Part shown: one piece after another, positions 7,680 to 8,592 of the stretch | Layout: every line of letters begins with the position of its first letter | How positions within the stretch are numbered: position 1 is the first letter of the stretch | Assembly (NCBI GenBank): GCA_025929805.1 | Contig: JAICPP010000140.1 | Coordinates: forward strand, 1 to 8,592 | Reading direction: 5' to 3' | DNA length: 8,592 bases | Origin: Gemmatimonadales bacterium | Lineage (GTDB): Bacteria; Gemmatimonadota; Gemmatimonadetes; Gemmatimonadales; GWC2-71-9 | The notes under the pieces: generated by a model | The model's input: the letters and a program-made list of their open reading frames with translations, nothing else | Told to the model about the DNA's origin: nothing | The model's database searches: none | Program-made: the position numbers and the translations under genes

Positions 7680-8163
7680 GCTTACCTCGTCCTTCGGTCC
7701 GATACGCCTCTACCAGCCGCCGGCGCGCGCGCGCCAGCGTGGTGCCGACCGCTCCCTTGGAAAGGCCCAGCGTGGCGGCTATCTCCTGGTAGTTGAAGCC
7801 TTCCGCCTTGAGCAGCAGTGCCTCGCGGTCCCTTTCATTGAGTGTCGCCAGGGCGGCCCGTACCGCCGCGCTAGCCTCGTTCCGGTCGAAGTCTTCTTCG
7901 GGTCCCGGAGCGGGGGGTGCATCCGCCCTGAGCAATTCGAGCCGCCGACCTTGCCGCAGATTTCGTCGGCCATCTTCCCGTACCAGATTGAGAGCGACCG
8001 CAAACAACCAGGGCCGGGGGTTGTTGGGTGGAGCAGCCACCGCCCGGGCAAAGGTCTCCTGGGCCAGATCCTCGGCGCGATCCCGGTCTCCGGTACGGCG
8101 GTACAGCATCCGAACCAGGGAACCGTAATACTGCTCGAACAGTTGGGTCAGATCGGCCGTCAT
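7666..8163 (-). CDS. ECF-family RNA polymerase sigma factor
   Basis: This 165-residue cytoplasmic protein should direct RNA polymerase to stress or envelope-signal promoters. Region 2 occupies about residues 6-70, with LFEQYYGSLVRMLYRRTGD, the acidic AEDLAQETFARAV and PWLFAVALNLVREDGRR. A Pro/Ala/Glu linker follows at 80-95. Region 4 spans about 100-155, and its helix-turn-helix reads NYQEIAATLGLSKGAVGTTL, ahead of ARARRRLVEAYR. Length and layout are normal for the family, with no C-terminal extension. The frame can extend 13 codons to a GTG at 8202, but the ATG at 8163 places region 2 at the usual distance from the N-terminus. It follows AAAGAGG, though with a short gap of 3 nt. The gene is first in an operon with its anti-sigma partner, the standard arrangement for such pairs. 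Its target genes cannot be read from this window. Confidence 0.93.
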   Translation of the reverse strand: MTADLTQLFEQYYGSLVRMLYRRTGDRDRAEDLAQETFARAVAAPPNNPRPWLFAVALNLVREDGRRNLRQGRRLELLRADAPPAPGPEEDFDRNEASAAVRAALATLNERDREALLLKAEGFNYQEIAATLGLSKGAVGTTLARARRRLVEAYRTEGRGKHVAS

Positions 8164-8215
8164 GTGCCTCTTTAGGCTGCCCCGAACGGATCCATCACCC
8201 ACCGGATATTAAGCG

Positions 8216-8240
8216 CACGACCTCTGGCAACACTTGTACC
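8216..8240 (-). promoter_or_regulatory. Possible autoregulatory ECF-type promoter
   Basis: On the minus strand GGTAC (8240-8236) is followed after exactly 16 nt by CGTG (8219-8216). Many ECF sigma factors recognise GGAAC about 16-17 nt from CGTC and transcribe their own operon. This differs from that pattern by one base in each element. Transcription would begin near 8208, leaving a leader of about 45 nt before the ATG at 8163 and almost none before the alternative GTG at 8202. That favours the ATG. The match is short and could be chance. Confidence 0.32.
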
Positions 8241-8592
8241 AACCTGAAATATGCCTCACAGGCACCGGCTGGAGCAGTGATGGTGATCCTATGGGCCGGC
8301 CGCCGACCTGGGCCTGGCTGCCAACCATCTGCCCGAATATGACTTGCGGATGTGCAACCAGGCGAAGGAGATGCGCGGGGCTCAGGAAGTTGCACAAGGA
8401 CGCTGTAAACGGTCCCCCTCAGGGACTCCGCGCAGCCGCTCTCGTACAGTCCACCCCGGATCCTGTCTGCGCAATGGTACCCGGGCCAGGGGATAAAGCG
8501 GCGGATAGTCTGAAGGTGGGATCGGCGGAGCGGAGCTGGTATCGGGGAATTCTGAGCGCCCTAAACCGGGCGCTCTATCCGTTGCATGGAGC
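8241..8592. other. Intergenic region without a convincing gene
   Basis: No frame in these 352 bases reads like a complete protein on either strand. Open stretches are short and rich in Arg, Pro, Ser and Gly, as expected from GC-rich non-coding DNA. GTCCC/GGGAC at 8412-8426 can form a small 5-bp hairpin. A perfect 8-bp hairpin near the right edge is listed separately. I see no tRNA, repeat or mobile element. The stretch is probably the upstream region of the sigma operon together with that of a gene beyond the window. Confidence 0.5.
8554..8575. other. Perfect 8-bp hairpin near the right edge
   Basis: GAGCGCCC (8554-8561) and GGGCGCTC (8568-8575) are perfect inverted copies around a 6-nt loop, TAAACC. 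No T-run follows on either strand, so it is not a standard intrinsic terminator. It could be a Rho-assisted end for a gene beyond the window, a leader structure, or an operator for a dimeric regulator. The truncated context does not allow a choice. Confidence 0.35.

Noticed and set aside
8287..8493. Open plus-strand frame containing ADLGLAANHLPEYDLRMCNQ, a possible gene remnant
   Set aside because: The first part looks protein-like, but the rest is Arg/Ser/Pro-rich as in non-coding GC-rich DNA. The internal ATG at 8371 directly abuts AAGGAG with no usable spacing. Chance is the simpler explanation.
8530..8592. tRNA-like D-arm on the minus strand (GCTC, then GGATAGAGC)
   Set aside because: The following hairpin has a 6-nt loop and an 8-bp stem, not a 5-bp anticodon stem with a 7-nt loop. 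No T-arm or acceptor stem can be placed.

Overview
The window is GC-rich bacterial DNA. It holds five protein-coding genes, one cut by the left edge, and I see no rRNA, tRNA, CRISPR array, insertion sequence or phage gene. The gene set is an Oar-like TonB-dependent receptor with an N-terminal carboxypeptidase-regulatory-like domain, a GAF/PAS hybrid sensor kinase, and an ECF sigma factor with a zinc-finger anti-sigma protein. This fits a Gram-negative, outer-membrane-bearing organism of the Gemmatimonadota or Acidobacteriota kind. That placement is an inference from protein style, not from a marker gene.

Layout, left to right. Positions 1-347 (minus) hold the first 115 codons of a nucleotidyltransferase-fold protein that continues past the left edge. 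Positions 348-578 are a spacer with a CRP-like palindrome near the nucleotidyltransferase start and a strong hairpin just after the receptor stop codon. Positions 579-3674 (minus) encode the 1031-residue outer-membrane receptor. Positions 3675-3889 are a divergent intergenic region. Positions 3890-6403 (plus) encode the membrane-anchored hybrid histidine kinase. Positions 6375-7679 (minus) encode a 434-residue single-pass anti-sigma protein whose end overlaps the end of the kinase gene by 29 bp, tail to tail. Positions 7666-8163 (minus) encode the ECF sigma factor, which overlaps the anti-sigma start by 14 bp. Positions 8164-8592 contain no convincing gene, but do hold a possible ECF-type promoter and a perfect hairpin near the right edge.

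Functionally the window is rich in envelope sensing. The sigma/anti-sigma pair is a clear two-gene operon: cytoplasmic sigma factor, membrane-anchored zinc-finger inhibitor, and a long periplasmic arm ending in a folded domain of unknown family. The hybrid kinase has no response-regulator gene next to it here. The receptor lacks the secretin/TonB N-terminal signalling domain, and the anti-sigma protein lacks recognisable FecR features, so this is not a classical FecIRA-type circuit despite having a receptor, a sigma factor and an anti-sigma protein within 8 kb. I found no defence, mobile or biosynthetic system. The least familiar element is the periplasmic part of the anti-sigma protein.
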